Assembly (NCBI RefSeq): GCF_022669155.1
Contig: NZ_JALBVB010000024.1
Span: forward strand, 1-46,501
Length of the DNA: 46,501 nt
Reading direction: 5' to 3'
Source: Kineococcus sp. TRM81007
GTDB lineage: Bacteria; Actinomycetota; Actinomycetes; Actinomycetales; Kineococcaceae
A model generated the notes under the pieces. That model was not told the DNA's origin. It made no database searches and saw nothing but the letters and a program-made list of their open reading frames with translations. Position numbers and translations under genes: made by a program. Shown piece after piece: positions 32,453-43,500 of this stretch. How positions within the stretch are numbered: position 1 is the stretch's first letter; every line of letters starts with the position of its first letter.

Positions 32453-33037
32453 GTGGCGAGGACCTCCCAGACGCAGCTGGCCGTGCTCGGCGCGCTGTCG
32501 ATCGAACCCATGACGGGCTACCGGTTGCGTGCCGAGATCGTGCAGACCCTCGGCCACTTCTGGCGCGAGAGCTTCGGGCAGGTCTACCCCGCGCTGTCCA
32601 CCCTGGAGGAGGCCGGTCTGGTCGAGCGCGAGCGCGGCGACGAGCGGGCGACCGGCCGCTCCGGCAACGTGTTCCGCCTCACCGCGGCCGGCCGGGAGCG
32701 CCTGCGCGAGCTCCTGGCCGAACCCTTCCAGCCGCCCACCCCGCGCGACCCGCTCCTGCTGCGCCTGTTCTTCGGCCACCACGTCGACCCCGCGCTCGTG
32801 CGCACCTGGCTCACCGAGGCGCTGGTCGGGGCGGAACGCGCCTGCGAGCGCTACGACGAGCTGCGCGCCGAGATCGAGCGGGAACCCGACTTCGCCACCC
32901 GCGGGGTGTTCCGCCTGCTGACCGTCTCGGCCGGCCGGCACGCCGCCCGGGCGCGGGCGGACTGGGCGCGCGAGGCGCTGGAGCTGCTGGAGGCGGCCGG
33001 GGGCGGGAGGGGGCCGCGTGCGGATCGTGATCGCTGA
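32453..33037 (+). CDS. PadR family transcriptional regulator
   Basis: The 194-residue protein has the PadR winged helix (LAVLGALSIEPMTGYRLRAEIVQTLGHFWRESFGQVYPALSTLEEAGLVERE) and the C-terminal helical PadR/virulence activator-like domain involved in dimerisation. GTG 32453 lies six bases after a TACCCT box. It overlaps the start of the response regulator gene by 20 bases, so both are co-transcribed. The most likely target is the divergent small membrane protein gene, with autoregulation through the shared 38-base promoter region. Confidence 0.87.
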   Translation: MARTSQTQLAVLGALSIEPMTGYRLRAEIVQTLGHFWRESFGQVYPALSTLEEAGLVERERGDERATGRSGNVFRLTAAGRERLRELLAEPFQPPTPRDPLLLRLFFGHHVDPALVRTWLTEALVGAERACERYDELRAEIEREPDFATRGVFRLLTVSAGRHAARARADWAREALELLEAAGGGRGPRADRDR

Positions 33038-33668
33038 GGACGACGCGCTCCTGCGCGAGGGGCTGACGCTGCTGCTGCGCGCGGAGTCCCTCGACGTGGT
33101 GGCCGCCACCGGCACCGCGTCGGAGTTCCTGGCGGCCGTCGACGCGCACCGGCCCGAGGTGGCCGTCGTCGACGTGCGCATGCCGCCCACCTTCACCGAC
33201 GAGGGGGTCCTGGCCGCCGTCGAGGCGCGCCGCCGCCACCCCCGCCTGGCGGTGCTGGTGCTGTCCGCCCGCGTCGAGCAGGCGTTCGCGACCGAGCTGC
33301 TGGTGGGCGGGGCGGGCGGGCTGGGGTACCTGCTCAAGGAGCGCGTCGGCCACGTCCAGGAGTTCCTCGACGCCCTGCGGCGCGTGGTGGCGGGCGGCAC
33401 GGCGATCGACCCGGAGGTCGTCGCGCAGCTGCTGACCCGCGTCCACGCCGACCGGGCCCTGGAACGCCTCAGCCCGCGCGAGCGGGAGGTGCTGGCCCTG
33501 ATGGCGGAGGGGCTGGGCAACGGTGCGATCGCCCGGCGGCTGGTCGTCACCGAGGGAGCCGTCCACAAGCACGTCCGCGCCATCTTCGCCAAGCTGGACC
33601 TGGCACCCACCGACGACAGCGACCGGCGCGTCGCCGCCGTGCTGCGCCACCTGGGGCGGTCGGGGTGA
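33018..33668 (+). CDS. NarL/LuxR-type response regulator
   Basis: A 216-residue two-component regulator: receiver domain with Asp8/Asp9, phospho-acceptor Asp52 in VVDVRMP and Lys in YLLKERV, then a LuxR helix-turn-helix (LSPREREVLALMAEGLGNGAIARRLVVTEGAVHKHVRAIFAKL). GTG 33018 lies within the end of the PadR gene with GGGAGGGGG upstream. The histidine kinase that almost certainly phosphorylates it is encoded convergently, 13 bases after its stop. Confidence 0.9.
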   Translation: MRIVIAEDDALLREGLTLLLRAESLDVVAATGTASEFLAAVDAHRPEVAVVDVRMPPTFTDEGVLAAVEARRRHPRLAVLVLSARVEQAFATELLVGGAGGLGYLLKERVGHVQEFLDALRRVVAGGTAIDPEVVAQLLTRVHADRALERLSPREREVLALMAEGLGNGAIARRLVVTEGAVHKHVRAIFAKLDLAPTDDSDRRVAAVLRHLGRSG

Positions 33669-33681
33669 GCGCGGGCGCTCC

Positions 33682-34875
33682 TCACGCCTGCGCGGGCAGG
33701 GTGACGCGGACCGTGGTGGGCCCCCCGGGCGGGCTGTGCAGCGACATCGTGCCGTCCAGCGCCTCGACGCGGCGCCGGACGCCGTCCAGGCCGGTGCCCG
33801 CGCGCTCGTCGGCGCCCCCCGCGCCGTCGTCGTGGACCTCCACCACCAGCCGGCCCGCGTCGGCGCGCAGGTCCACCCGCACCCGCGTGGCCCGGCCGTG
33901 CTTGGCGGTGTTGGTCAGCGCCTCGGCCACGGTGAAGTAGGCGGCCGCGGCCACGGCGGCCGCCACGGGGGGCAACGGCTCCTCCCGCACGCTGCACGGG
34001 ACGGGGCTGTGCGCCGCCAGGCCGGCCACGGAACCGGCCAGGCCCCGGTCGGCCAGGGCCGGCGGGTAGATGCTGCGCACCACGTCCCGCAGGTCCGCCA
34101 GCGCCTCCTCGGCGGCCGTGCGCGCCGCCAGGACCACGGGCAGCGCCGCGGCGGGGTCGCGCTCGAGGGCGCGCTCGGCGATGCCCAGGTGCATCGCCAC
34201 GGCCACGACCCGGTTCTGGACGCCGTCGTGCAGGTCGCGCTCGATGCGCCGCAGCTCCACGGCGTGCGCGTCGACGGCGGCCGCCCTGGTGGCGGTGACC
34301 TGCGCCAGCCGCCGGGCCAGCGCCGCGGGCGGCGGCGCCAGGCGGGCGGCGTTCAGGCGCAGGTACCCGTGCGCCAGGGGCGGGACGACGAGGACGCCGG
34401 CGGCGGCGTACCCGGCGGCGATCAGGACCGTCAGGCCCGCCTGCCCCCACGAGGCCACCGGTGTGTTCAGCGTGGAGACGGTGCCGGGGAACAACGGCCA
34501 CGCGGCGGCCAGCGCGAGGTTCTGCACGAGCCCGATCGGTGCGCTCAGGGCGGCGACCCCGGCCAGCGTGCCGGCGGTGGCGTGCAGCACCAGCCAGCCG
34601 AGGTCGCGGCGCACCGCGGGAGCAGGCAGCGTGCCGTGGGCCGACGGCGGGTGCCCCAGGTGGCGCCCGGTGCGCCGCCGCTCGAACTCGGCCAGCGCGC
34701 CGACCGCGCGCAGCAGGCGCGGCACCAGGGGCCAGGTGACGACCAGGGCCGCGCAGACGGCCAGCGCCACCAGCAGGGCACCGGCCGCCAGCGCGGTGCC
34801 GGTGCCGTCCACGAGGAACCGGAAGCCGCGCAGGTGCCCCTGCCAGCGGCCGGTCGCGGTCAGCGCGTCGTCCAC
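33682..34875 (-). CDS. Sensor histidine kinase (HisKA_3/NarX type)
   Basis: The 397-residue protein has several N-terminal membrane segments (about 25-50, 95-150 and 155-175, with phrases typical of the actinobacterial putative-sensor domain), a HisKA_3 box ERDLHDGVQNRVVAVAM with phospho-His216, and a HATPase domain (EALTNTAKHGRATRVRV, DDGAGGADERAGTGLDGVRRRVEALDG). It should phosphorylate the LuxR-type regulator encoded tail to tail with it. GTG 34875 was chosen for its GGGAG site; an in-frame GTG at 34929 is possible. Confidence 0.85.
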   Translation of the reverse strand: MDDALTATGRWQGHLRGFRFLVDGTGTALAAGALLVALAVCAALVVTWPLVPRLLRAVGALAEFERRRTGRHLGHPPSAHGTLPAPAVRRDLGWLVLHATAGTLAGVAALSAPIGLVQNLALAAAWPLFPGTVSTLNTPVASWGQAGLTVLIAAGYAAAGVLVVPPLAHGYLRLNAARLAPPPAALARRLAQVTATRAAAVDAHAVELRRIERDLHDGVQNRVVAVAMHLGIAERALERDPAAALPVVLAARTAAEEALADLRDVVRSIYPPALADRGLAGSVAGLAAHSPVPCSVREEPLPPVAAAVAAAAYFTVAEALTNTAKHGRATRVRVDLRADAGRLVVEVHDDGAGGADERAGTGLDGVRRRVEALDGTMSLHSPPGGPTTVRVTLPAQA

Positions 34876-34951
34876 GCCGGCATGCTCCCGGCCCCGCTGC
34901 GGCGTTGTCGAGCCACCGCGGCGGAGCACGGCGCGGACACCCGCGCGCCGT

Positions 34952-35886
<935 letters not shown>

Positions 35887-35991
35887 TGACGCTGGCTACC
35901 CCGCCGCAGGTACAGCCTGCTGCACCCCCGGCACCTCCGGGCCGGGGCGCGGGTGCGCTCGACCGCCTCCCGGCCGTGGCACGCTGACGCG

Positions 35992-37242
35992 GTGGCAGCA
36001 CCCCCCCGTCCCGCCGCGGTGCGCCGCGGCTCGAACCTGCCCCGCGTCGGCGACTACAACCGGGTCGTCGTCCTGGACGCCGTGCGCCGGCACGCCGAGG
36101 GCCTCAGCCGCGTGGAGCTCGCCGCCCTGACGGGCCTGTCGGCGCAGACGGTCTCCAACATCTGCCGGCACCTGCTGGAGCAGGGGCTCGTCGTCGAGGC
36201 CGGCAAGCAGGGTGGCGGCCCCGGCAAACCCCGGACCATCCTCCAGCTGGCACCGTCCGGGCGCTACGCCGTCGGCGTCCACCTGGACCCGGTCGTGGTC
36301 ACCACCGTCGTGCTCGACCTGCGCGGCGGGGTCGTCGCCCGCTCCGACGCCCCGCTGGTGCCGGGGGCACCGCCGGCGGAGACCCTGGCGCTGATGGCGG
36401 CTGAGGTGGCCGCCACCGTCGAGGCGTCCGGGGTGCCGGGTGACCGGCTGGCGGGCCTGGGTGTCGCGGCGCCGGGGCCCGTGGACGGGGCGGCCGGGGA
36501 CGTGGTGGGGGCACCGAACCTGCCCGGGTGGGCGCGCGTGCCGGTGCGCGCGGCGCTCGCCGAGGCCACCGGCCTGCCCGTGCTGCTCGACAAGGACGTC
36601 GTCGCCGCCGCCGTCGCCGAGATGTGGGCGGGCGGTGCCGGGCCGACGGGCAGCTTCGCGTTCTTCTACCTCGGCACGGGCATCGGCGCCGGGCTCGTGC
36701 TGCGCGGGGAGGTGCTGCGCGGGGCCTCCGGCAACGCCGGCGAGGTGGGGCACCTGGCCGCGGACGGGGAGGGGCCGTTGTGCGAGTGCGGGCAGCGCGG
36801 CTGCCTGGGCGAGCGCAACGCGCCGCGCTCGCTGGTGCTGCAGGCGCAGGCGGCCGGGCTGGGGCCGTGGCCGCTGGACGACGAGCTCGCCGTCGACCGC
36901 GCCCTGGGGGAGGTGTGCCGGCTCGCCGACGAGGGGGTGCCCGCGGCCGTCGCGGTCGTGGACGCCGCGGCCGCCCGCGTGGCGCGCGCCGTCTCCGGGG
37001 TGCAGAACCTCCTGGACCTGGACCTCGTGGTCTTCGGGGGGCCGCTGTGGCCGCGGCTGGAGCGGCGCTTCCTGGAGGTCGTGCCGACCCTGGTGCGCGC
37101 CCAGGAGGTCGCCGCGCCGTTGCACGCGGTGCAGATCCGCGGCACCCGGGTGGGCCGCGACGTGGCGGCCGTCGGGGCCGCGTGCCTGGTGCTCGACGAC
37201 GCGTTCAGCCCCCGGTCGTCGGTGCTGCTCGTCAGCTCTTGA
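35992..37242 (+). CDS. ROK family transcriptional regulator (XylR/NagC type)
   Basis: The 416-residue protein combines an N-terminal winged helix (YNRVVVLDAVRRHAEGLSRVELAALTGLSAQTVSNICRHLLEQGL, about 22-66) with a ROK sugar-kinase fold: GVAAPGPVDG, FYLGTGIGAGLVLRGEVLRGASGNAGEVGHL and the zinc motif CECGQRGC. It probably senses a sugar, such as mannose or a mannoside, and controls the importer and alpha-mannosidase genes that start 74 bases downstream in the same direction. The start is GTG 35992; no ribosome site is visible. Confidence 0.88.
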   Translation: MAAPPRPAAVRRGSNLPRVGDYNRVVVLDAVRRHAEGLSRVELAALTGLSAQTVSNICRHLLEQGLVVEAGKQGGGPGKPRTILQLAPSGRYAVGVHLDPVVVTTVVLDLRGGVVARSDAPLVPGAPPAETLALMAAEVAATVEASGVPGDRLAGLGVAAPGPVDGAAGDVVGAPNLPGWARVPVRAALAEATGLPVLLDKDVVAAAVAEMWAGGAGPTGSFAFFYLGTGIGAGLVLRGEVLRGASGNAGEVGHLAADGEGPLCECGQRGCLGERNAPRSLVLQAQAAGLGPWPLDDELAVDRALGEVCRLADEGVPAAVAVVDAAAARVARAVSGVQNLLDLDLVVFGGPLWPRLERRFLEVVPTLVRAQEVAAPLHAVQIRGTRVGRDVAAVGAACLVLDDAFSPRSSVLLVSS

Positions 37243-37271
37243 CGGGAGCAAGTCCAATTGATTTACATACT
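37239..37271 (+). promoter_or_regulatory. Candidate promoter/operator of the mannoside import operon
   Basis: TTGACG overlaps the ROK gene stop (37239-37244), followed by a rare AT-rich patch with CAATTG and TTTACATACT. TACATA at 37264 gives a 19-base spacer and CATACT at 37266 one of 21, so the promoter is imperfect. The patch may be the ROK binding site. Confidence 0.4.
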
Positions 37272-37316
37272 GCGTGGTGGGTCGACGACGACCCCCGTGG
37301 GATGCGGAGGAGCACC

Positions 37317-38678
37317 ATGGCGCGCAGACGGCACTTCCTCGCAGCGGCCGCGAGCACCGCGGCCGCCACCCTCGCGCTCGCCGCGTGCGGGGGATCGAGC
37401 ACCGGTGGCGACGACGACGGGACCATCCGCGTCGCCTACCAGCGCACGGCGCAGTTCACCCAGCTCGAGGACGTCCTCGAGAAGGCCAAGACCGAGTACG
37501 AGGCGGCGAACGAGGGGAAGACCGTCGAACTGGTCCCCATCGAGGCCGAGCAGGACCAGTACTTCACCAAGCTCGCACTGATGAACCGCTCGGCCTCCAC
37601 GGCACCCGACGTCATCTACGAGGACAGCTTCCAGGTCCGCTCCGACGCGGCCGCCGGGTACCTCGCACCCATCGACGACATGCTCGCCGAGTGGGAGGAC
37701 TGGCCGCAGTTCGACGACACCGCCAAGGAGGCCGGCCTAGGCGACGACGGCAAGACCTACGGCGTGTCCATGGGCACCGACACCCGCGGCATCTACTTCA
37801 ACAAGCAGATCTTCGAGCAGGCCGGCCTGCCCACCGACTGGCAGCCGACCACGTGGGACGACGTGCTCGACGCCGCCCGCACCGTCAAGGAGCGCGTCCC
37901 CGACGTCATCCCGCTGAACATCTACGCCGGCCGGGCGGCCGGCGAGGCCACCTCGATGCAGGGGTTCGAGATGCTCCTGTACGGCACCGGCGACGAGCTG
38001 TACGACGCCGAGAGCCAGAAGTGGATCACCGGGTCGCAGGGCTTCCGCGACTCCCTCGGGTTCTACGACACCGTGTTCTCCGAGGGCCTGGGGCCGGAGA
38101 CCTCGCTGGTGCTGGACGCCGCGCTCGGCAGTCGGGTCAGCACCGAGCTGCTCCCGCAGGGCCGCCTGGCCATGGCGATCGACGGCTCCTGGCTGCCCGG
38201 GGCGTGGATCACCGGGGAGAACGAGTGGCCGGAGTGGGAGCAGACCATGGGCATCGCGGCCATGCCCACGCAGAACGGGCAGGAGCCTGGCCGGACCTCG
38301 ATGTCCGGCGGCTGGCTGCTCTCGGTCGGCGCGAACGCCGCCGACCCGCAAGCCGCGTTCGACTTCATCACGGTCGCCCTCAACCGCGAGAACGCGCTCA
38401 AGTACGACACCGAGAACAGCCAGATCGCGGTGCGCGAGGACGTCGCCCAGGACCCGGCGTACCTGGACTACAACCCGTCCTTCGAGTTCTTCTCCTCCCT
38501 CGTCCCGGTGACGAACTTCCGGCCCGCCACCCCGGACTACTCGCAGATCTCCGCGAACATCCAGGTCGCCGCCGAGGCCGTCGCCACCGGCAGCCAGACC
38601 CCGGAGGAGGCCGCCGCCGCCTACGACGAGGGACTCGTCGGCATCGTCGGCGAGGACCGCACGCAGGCGGCGAGCTGA
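37317..38678 (+). CDS. Sugar ABC transporter substrate-binding lipoprotein
   Basis: A 453-residue family 1 solute-binding protein with an N-terminal RRRHFLAAA stretch (Tat-like) and a lipobox ending at Cys24 (LALAACGG). The mature protein has the typical IRVAYQRTAQFTQLEDVLEKAKTEYE opening and YGVSMGTDTRGIYFNKQIFEQAGLP. It should deliver an oligosaccharide to the two permeases that follow. GGAGGAG precedes ATG 37317. Being first in the operon with a GH38 alpha-mannosidase suggests mannose-containing ligands. Confidence 0.87.
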   Translation: MARRRHFLAAAASTAAATLALAACGGSSTGGDDDGTIRVAYQRTAQFTQLEDVLEKAKTEYEAANEGKTVELVPIEAEQDQYFTKLALMNRSASTAPDVIYEDSFQVRSDAAAGYLAPIDDMLAEWEDWPQFDDTAKEAGLGDDGKTYGVSMGTDTRGIYFNKQIFEQAGLPTDWQPTTWDDVLDAARTVKERVPDVIPLNIYAGRAAGEATSMQGFEMLLYGTGDELYDAESQKWITGSQGFRDSLGFYDTVFSEGLGPETSLVLDAALGSRVSTELLPQGRLAMAIDGSWLPGAWITGENEWPEWEQTMGIAAMPTQNGQEPGRTSMSGGWLLSVGANAADPQAAFDFITVALNRENALKYDTENSQIAVREDVAQDPAYLDYNPSFEFFSSLVPVTNFRPATPDYSQISANIQVAAEAVATGSQTPEEAAAAYDEGLVGIVGEDRTQAAS

Positions 38679-38680
38679 GC

Positions 38681-39607
38681 GTGACGACCGCCGTCACCAC
38701 CCACGGCCCGCGCCGGGCGGAGCGGACCCCCGCCCGGCGCGGGTCCGCCACGCTGCTGAAGCTGGCGCCGCTGCTGCCGGCCTGCGCGCTCATGCTGGTG
38801 TTCCTCGCCGGGCCCATCGCGTACGCGCTGTACGGCTCCCTCACGAACGCCGCCCTCACCGGCTACCGCGCGGCCGACCCGGAGTTCGTCGGCCTCGACA
38901 ACTACGTGCAGCTCGTGGGCAGCGCCGAGTTCTGGCGGTCGGCGTGGCTGACGCTGTTCTTCGTCCTCGCCTCGGCCGTGGTGGGGCAGAACGTGCTCGG
39001 CATGGGGATCGCCCTGCTGCTGCGGGCCGCCCGGGGGCCGCTGCGGTCCGTCGTGAGCGCTCTCGTCGTCACCGCCTGGGTCCTGCCCGAGATCGTCGCG
39101 GCGTTCACCCTCTACGCGTTCTTCTCCACCGACGGCACGCTCAACGCCGCGCTCGGCGCCGTGGGCGCCGGCGGCACCGCGTGGCTGGTGTCCTTCCCGA
39201 TGATGGCGGTGGTCCTCGCCAACGTCTGGCGCGGCACCGCCTTCTCGATGATGGTCTACGGCGCGGCGCTGTCCGAGGTCCCGCCCGACGTGGCGGAGGC
39301 CGCGGCCCTGGACGGGGCGAGCGGTGCGCAGCGGTTCTTCCGCATCACCCTGCCGATGATCCGGCGGTCCGTCTCCACGAACCTCATGCTCACCACCCTG
39401 CAGACCCTCGGGGTCTTCACCCTCATCTGGGTCATGACCGGCGGCGGCCCCGGCACGCAGAGCTCCACGCTGCCGGTGCTGGCGTTCCAGGAGGCGTTCA
39501 AGTTCGCCCAGGTCGGCTACGGCACCGCGATCGCCGTCGTCACCCTCGTCGTCGGCGCCGTGTTCGCCGCCGTGTACGTCCGCGTGCTCAAGCCGGAGGT
39601 GGACTGA
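38681..39607 (+). CDS. Sugar ABC transporter permease (MalF-like)
   Basis: The 308-residue permease has six predicted helices, the EAA loop EVPPDVAEAAALDGASGAQRFFRITLPMI and the GGGPGTQSSTLPVLAFQEAF ending. It starts at GTG 38681, two bases after the binding-protein stop, and shares one base with the start of the next permease (TGATG). No ATPase subunit is encoded nearby. Confidence 0.9.
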   Translation: MTTAVTTHGPRRAERTPARRGSATLLKLAPLLPACALMLVFLAGPIAYALYGSLTNAALTGYRAADPEFVGLDNYVQLVGSAEFWRSAWLTLFFVLASAVVGQNVLGMGIALLLRAARGPLRSVVSALVVTAWVLPEIVAAFTLYAFFSTDGTLNAALGAVGAGGTAWLVSFPMMAVVLANVWRGTAFSMMVYGAALSEVPPDVAEAAALDGASGAQRFFRITLPMIRRSVSTNLMLTTLQTLGVFTLIWVMTGGGPGTQSSTLPVLAFQEAFKFAQVGYGTAIAVVTLVVGAVFAAVYVRVLKPEVD

Positions 39608-40518
39608 TGGCCGGTGCAGGAGCAGGAACCCGGGCTGCCGCGCCCGTCGCGGTGGCGCCCGCGGCGCCGGTGCGCCCCCGCCTGCGCGTCACCTCACCGC
39701 ACCCGCGCGGTGCGAGCATCGCCGCCAACCTCGCCCTGCTCGTCGTGGGTGTCGCGTTCCTCGTGCCGCTGGCCTGGATCGTGCTCGCCTCCCTCGACGG
39801 CGACGCCACCGTGTCGGTCTCGCTGCCCGAAGCCCCCACGCTGCAGAACTTCCGCGACGTCCTCACCTACGAGCTCACGCTGCTGCCGCTGTGGAACTCC
39901 CTCGTCGTCTCCGGCGGCGCCGCGCTCGTCACGGTCGCCGTCGCCACGCTGGCCGCCTACCCGCTCTCCCGGTACCGGATGCGCTTCAACCGTTCCTTCC
40001 TCTACGTCATCCTCTTCGGCAGCTGCCTGCCCATCACGGCGATCATGGTGCCGGTGTACGCGCTGTTCGTCGCCCTGGGGATGCTGGACTCCCTCACCGG
40101 CACGGTCCTCTTCCTCGCCGCCACGTCCCTGCCCATGGCGGTGTGGATGCTGAAGAACTTCATGGACAGCGTGCCCGTGTCGCTGGAGGAGGCCGCCTGG
40201 GTGGACGGTGCCAGCGCCATGACCGCGCTGCGCCGCATCGTCGTGCCGCTCATGCGGCCCGGCATCGCGGTGGTGTTCATCTTCGTGTTCACCCAGGCGT
40301 GGGGGAACTTCTTCGTCCCGTTCGTGCTGCTGCTCGACCCCGCCCGGCAGCCGGCTGCCGTCTCGATCTACACCTTCTTCGGCACCAACGGTGCCGTCGC
40401 CTACGGCCAGCTCGCCGCCTTCTCCATCCTCTACGCCACGCCCGTGCTGGTCCTGTACCTGCTCGTCCAGCGCCTGGCCGGTGGCTCGTTCGCCCTGGCG
40501 GGCTCCGTCAAGGGCTGA
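39607..40518 (+). CDS. Sugar ABC transporter permease (MalG-like)
   Basis: A 303-residue permease with six predicted helices, EAA loop SLEEAAWVDGASAMTALRRIVVPLM and MalG-like C-terminus ending SFALAGSVKG. Its first 40 residues are Ala/Pro/Arg-rich and cytoplasmic. It is translationally coupled to the preceding permease and followed after 70 bases by the alpha-mannosidase gene. As with the first importer of this window, the energising ATPase must come from elsewhere. Confidence 0.9.
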   Translation: MAGAGAGTRAAAPVAVAPAAPVRPRLRVTSPHPRGASIAANLALLVVGVAFLVPLAWIVLASLDGDATVSVSLPEAPTLQNFRDVLTYELTLLPLWNSLVVSGGAALVTVAVATLAAYPLSRYRMRFNRSFLYVILFGSCLPITAIMVPVYALFVALGMLDSLTGTVLFLAATSLPMAVWMLKNFMDSVPVSLEEAAWVDGASAMTALRRIVVPLMRPGIAVVFIFVFTQAWGNFFVPFVLLLDPARQPAAVSIYTFFGTNGAVAYGQLAAFSILYATPVLVLYLLVQRLAGGSFALAGSVKG

Positions 40519-40588
40519 CACGCTCGAACGGCCGCCGCCTCGCCACCCCGACCGCGATCCCACTCCGAACCGCCCCAGGAGCCGCCCC

Positions 40589-43500
40589 GTGCACGTCAAC
40601 CCCGCCCTCGTCGAGATGCGCGTGGAGCGCTTCGTCCGCGAGCGCCTCGAACCGGCGACCTACCGCAGCCGCGTGCCGCTGGAGGTCACGGCGTGGGTGG
40701 CGCCGGGCGAACCGGTGCCGTTCGCCGAGGCGGCCGCCGCGCGCTACGAGACCTTCGCGCCCGGCACGGCGTGGGGCCGGCCGTGGGGCACGACGTGGTT
40801 CCGCCTGACCGGTCGCCCCCCGGAGGGCTTCGGCGGTGACGGCACCCGGGCGGAGGTCGTCGTGGACCTCGGCTACTCCGACGTCCAGCCCGGTTTCCAG
40901 GCCGAGGCCACCGCCTACCGCCCGGACGGGACCGTGGTGAAGGGCCTGCACCCGCGCAACCGGTACCTGCCGCTGGCCGCGGTGACGGGCGCGGACGGTG
41001 CGGTGGACGTCCTGCTGGAGGCCTCGTCGAACCCCGACGTCTCCGGCGACGGCGTGTTCGCCACCCCCACGCGCCTCGGCGACCCGGCCACGGCCGGCAC
41101 CGAGCCGCTGTACCGGTTCGCGGGCGCCCACCTCGCCGAGCTCGACGTCGAGGTGTGGGAGCTGCAGCAGGACGTGTGGACGCTGCGCGGGCTGCTCGCC
41201 CAGCTCCCCGAGTCGTCCACCCGGCGCGCCGAGGTGCTGCGCGCCCTGGACGACGCCGTCGACGCCGTCGACCCGTGGGACGTGGCGGGCACCGCGCACG
41301 CCGGCCGTGCCGCGCTCGCCGGGGTGCTGGCCCAGCCCGCCTCCGCGAGCGCGCACCGCGTCACCGCCGTCGGGCACGCCCACATCGACTCCGCGTGGCT
41401 GTGGCCGACGCGGGAGACGGCGCGCAAGTGCGCCCGCACGTTCTCCAACGTGCTGGCGCTGATGGACGAGGACCCGGACCTGGTGTTCGCCTGCTCCTCG
41501 GCGCAGCAGTACGCGTGGGTGCGCGACGCCCAGCCGGAGCTGTTCGAGCGGATCAAGAAGCGCGTCGCCGAGGGTCGCTTCGTGCCCGTGGGCGGCATGT
41601 GGGTCGAGTCGGACACTAACATGCCCGGCGGGGAGGCCCTGGCCCGCCAGTTCGTCGCGGGCAAGCGGTTCTTCGCCGAGGAGTTCGGGGTCGAGCCGCT
41701 CGACGTGTGGCTGCCGGACTCGTTCGGCTACACCGCCGCACTGCCGCAGATCGCGGTGGCGGCGGGTGCCCGCTGGTTCCTCACGCAGAAGCCGTCGTGG
41801 AACGAGGTGAACCGGATGCCGCACCACACGTTCGCGTGGGAGGGCGTCGACGGCACCCGCATCTTCACCCACTTCCCGCCGGCGGACACCTACAACTCCG
41901 ACCTGGGCGGGGAGGACCTGGCCCGAGCCGAGCGGCAGTTCGCCGAGAAGGGGCGGGCGCGCAGCTCCCTGCTGCCCTTCGGGTACGGCGACGGCGGTGG
42001 CGGCCCCACCCGCGAGATGCTCGCCGCCGCGGCGCGCACCCGCTCGCTGGAGGGCTCACCGGTCGTGGAGGTGGCCGGGCCGCACGACTTCTTCCGGCGC
42101 GCCGAGGCCGAGTACCCCGACCCGCCGGTGTGGAGCGGTGAGGTGTACCTGGAGTTCCACCGCGGCACCTACACCTCGCAGGCGCGCACCAAGCGCGGCA
42201 ACCGCCGCAGCGAGCACCTGCTGCGCGAGGCGGAGCTGTGGGCGACCGCCGCGCACGTGCAGCGCGGCGCGGACTACCCCTACGAGGCGCTGGAGCGGCT
42301 GTGGCGGGTGGTGCTGCTGCAGCAGTTCCACGACATCCTGCCCGGCTCCTCGATCGCGTGGGTGCACCGGGAGGCCGAGGCCCGCTACGCCGAGGTGGCC
42401 GCGGAGCTGGAGGAGCTCATCGGCACCTCGCTGGGGGAGCTGGCCGGTGCGGGGGACGACGCGGTCGCCTTCAACGCCTCGCCGTTCCCCCGGCACGGCG
42501 TCGCCGCTCTGGGGGCGGCCGCGCCGCAGCGGGGCGGGGCCGCCCGGGCGTCGTCCGCCGACGGCGGGTTCGTGCTGGAGAACGACCGGGTCCGCGTCGC
42601 CGTCGACCGCGACGGGCTGCTCTCCTCCGTCCTCGACCTGGCCGCCGACCGGGAGGTGCTGGCCCCCGGCGCCCACGGCGGCCTGCTGCAGCTGCACCGC
42701 GACACCCCCACCCAGTGGGACGCCTGGGACGTCGACGAGCACTACCGCCGGCACACCACCGACCTCGTCGCGGCGGAGTCCGTCGAGCTGGTGGAGGAGT
42801 CCGGGGAGCGCGTCGCCGTGCGCGTCGTGCGGCGCTTCGGGGACTCGCGCGTGGAGCAGGTGGTCTCGCTCGCGGCGGGTGCCGCCGCGGTGGAGCTGTC
42901 CTTCGACGTCGACTGGCACGAGCGGCAGAAGCTGCTCAAGCTCGCCTTCCCGCTGGACGTGCACGCCGACCGGGCCGCCTCCGAGATCCAGTTCGGGCAC
43001 GTCCTGCGCCCCACCCACGCGAACACCTCCTGGGACGCGGCGCGGTTCGAGACGTGCGCGCACCGCTGGGTGCACGTGGGGGAGAGCGGTTACGGCGTGG
43101 CTGTGGCGAACGACTCCACCTACGGGCACGACACCGGCCGCACGACGCGGCCCGACGGCGGCACGACGACGACCGTGCGGCTGTCGCTGCTGCGCGCCCC
43201 GCTGTTCCCGGACCCGGACGCCGACCAGGGCCGGCACGTCCTGCGCACCTCGTTGCTCGTCGGCGCGGGGATCCCCGACGCGGTGCGCGAGGGGTACCGG
43301 CTGAACCTGCCGCTGCGCGAGGTGCGCGGCGAGGGACCGGTCGACCCGCTGTTCGCGGTGGAGGGCGCCGGCGTGGTCGTGGAGGCGGTCAAGCTCGCCG
43401 AGGACCGCAGCGGCGACGTCGTCGTCCGGCTCTACGAGGCGCACGGCGGGCGGGCGCGGGCCACGGTGCGGCCGTCATTCGCCGCGGCCGCGGTGACCGA

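Noticed and set aside
33667-33680. GAGCGC-GG-GCGCTC as a terminator between the convergent two-component genes
   Set aside because: The perfect form leaves a two-base loop; a shorter stem would be unremarkable in DNA of this composition.
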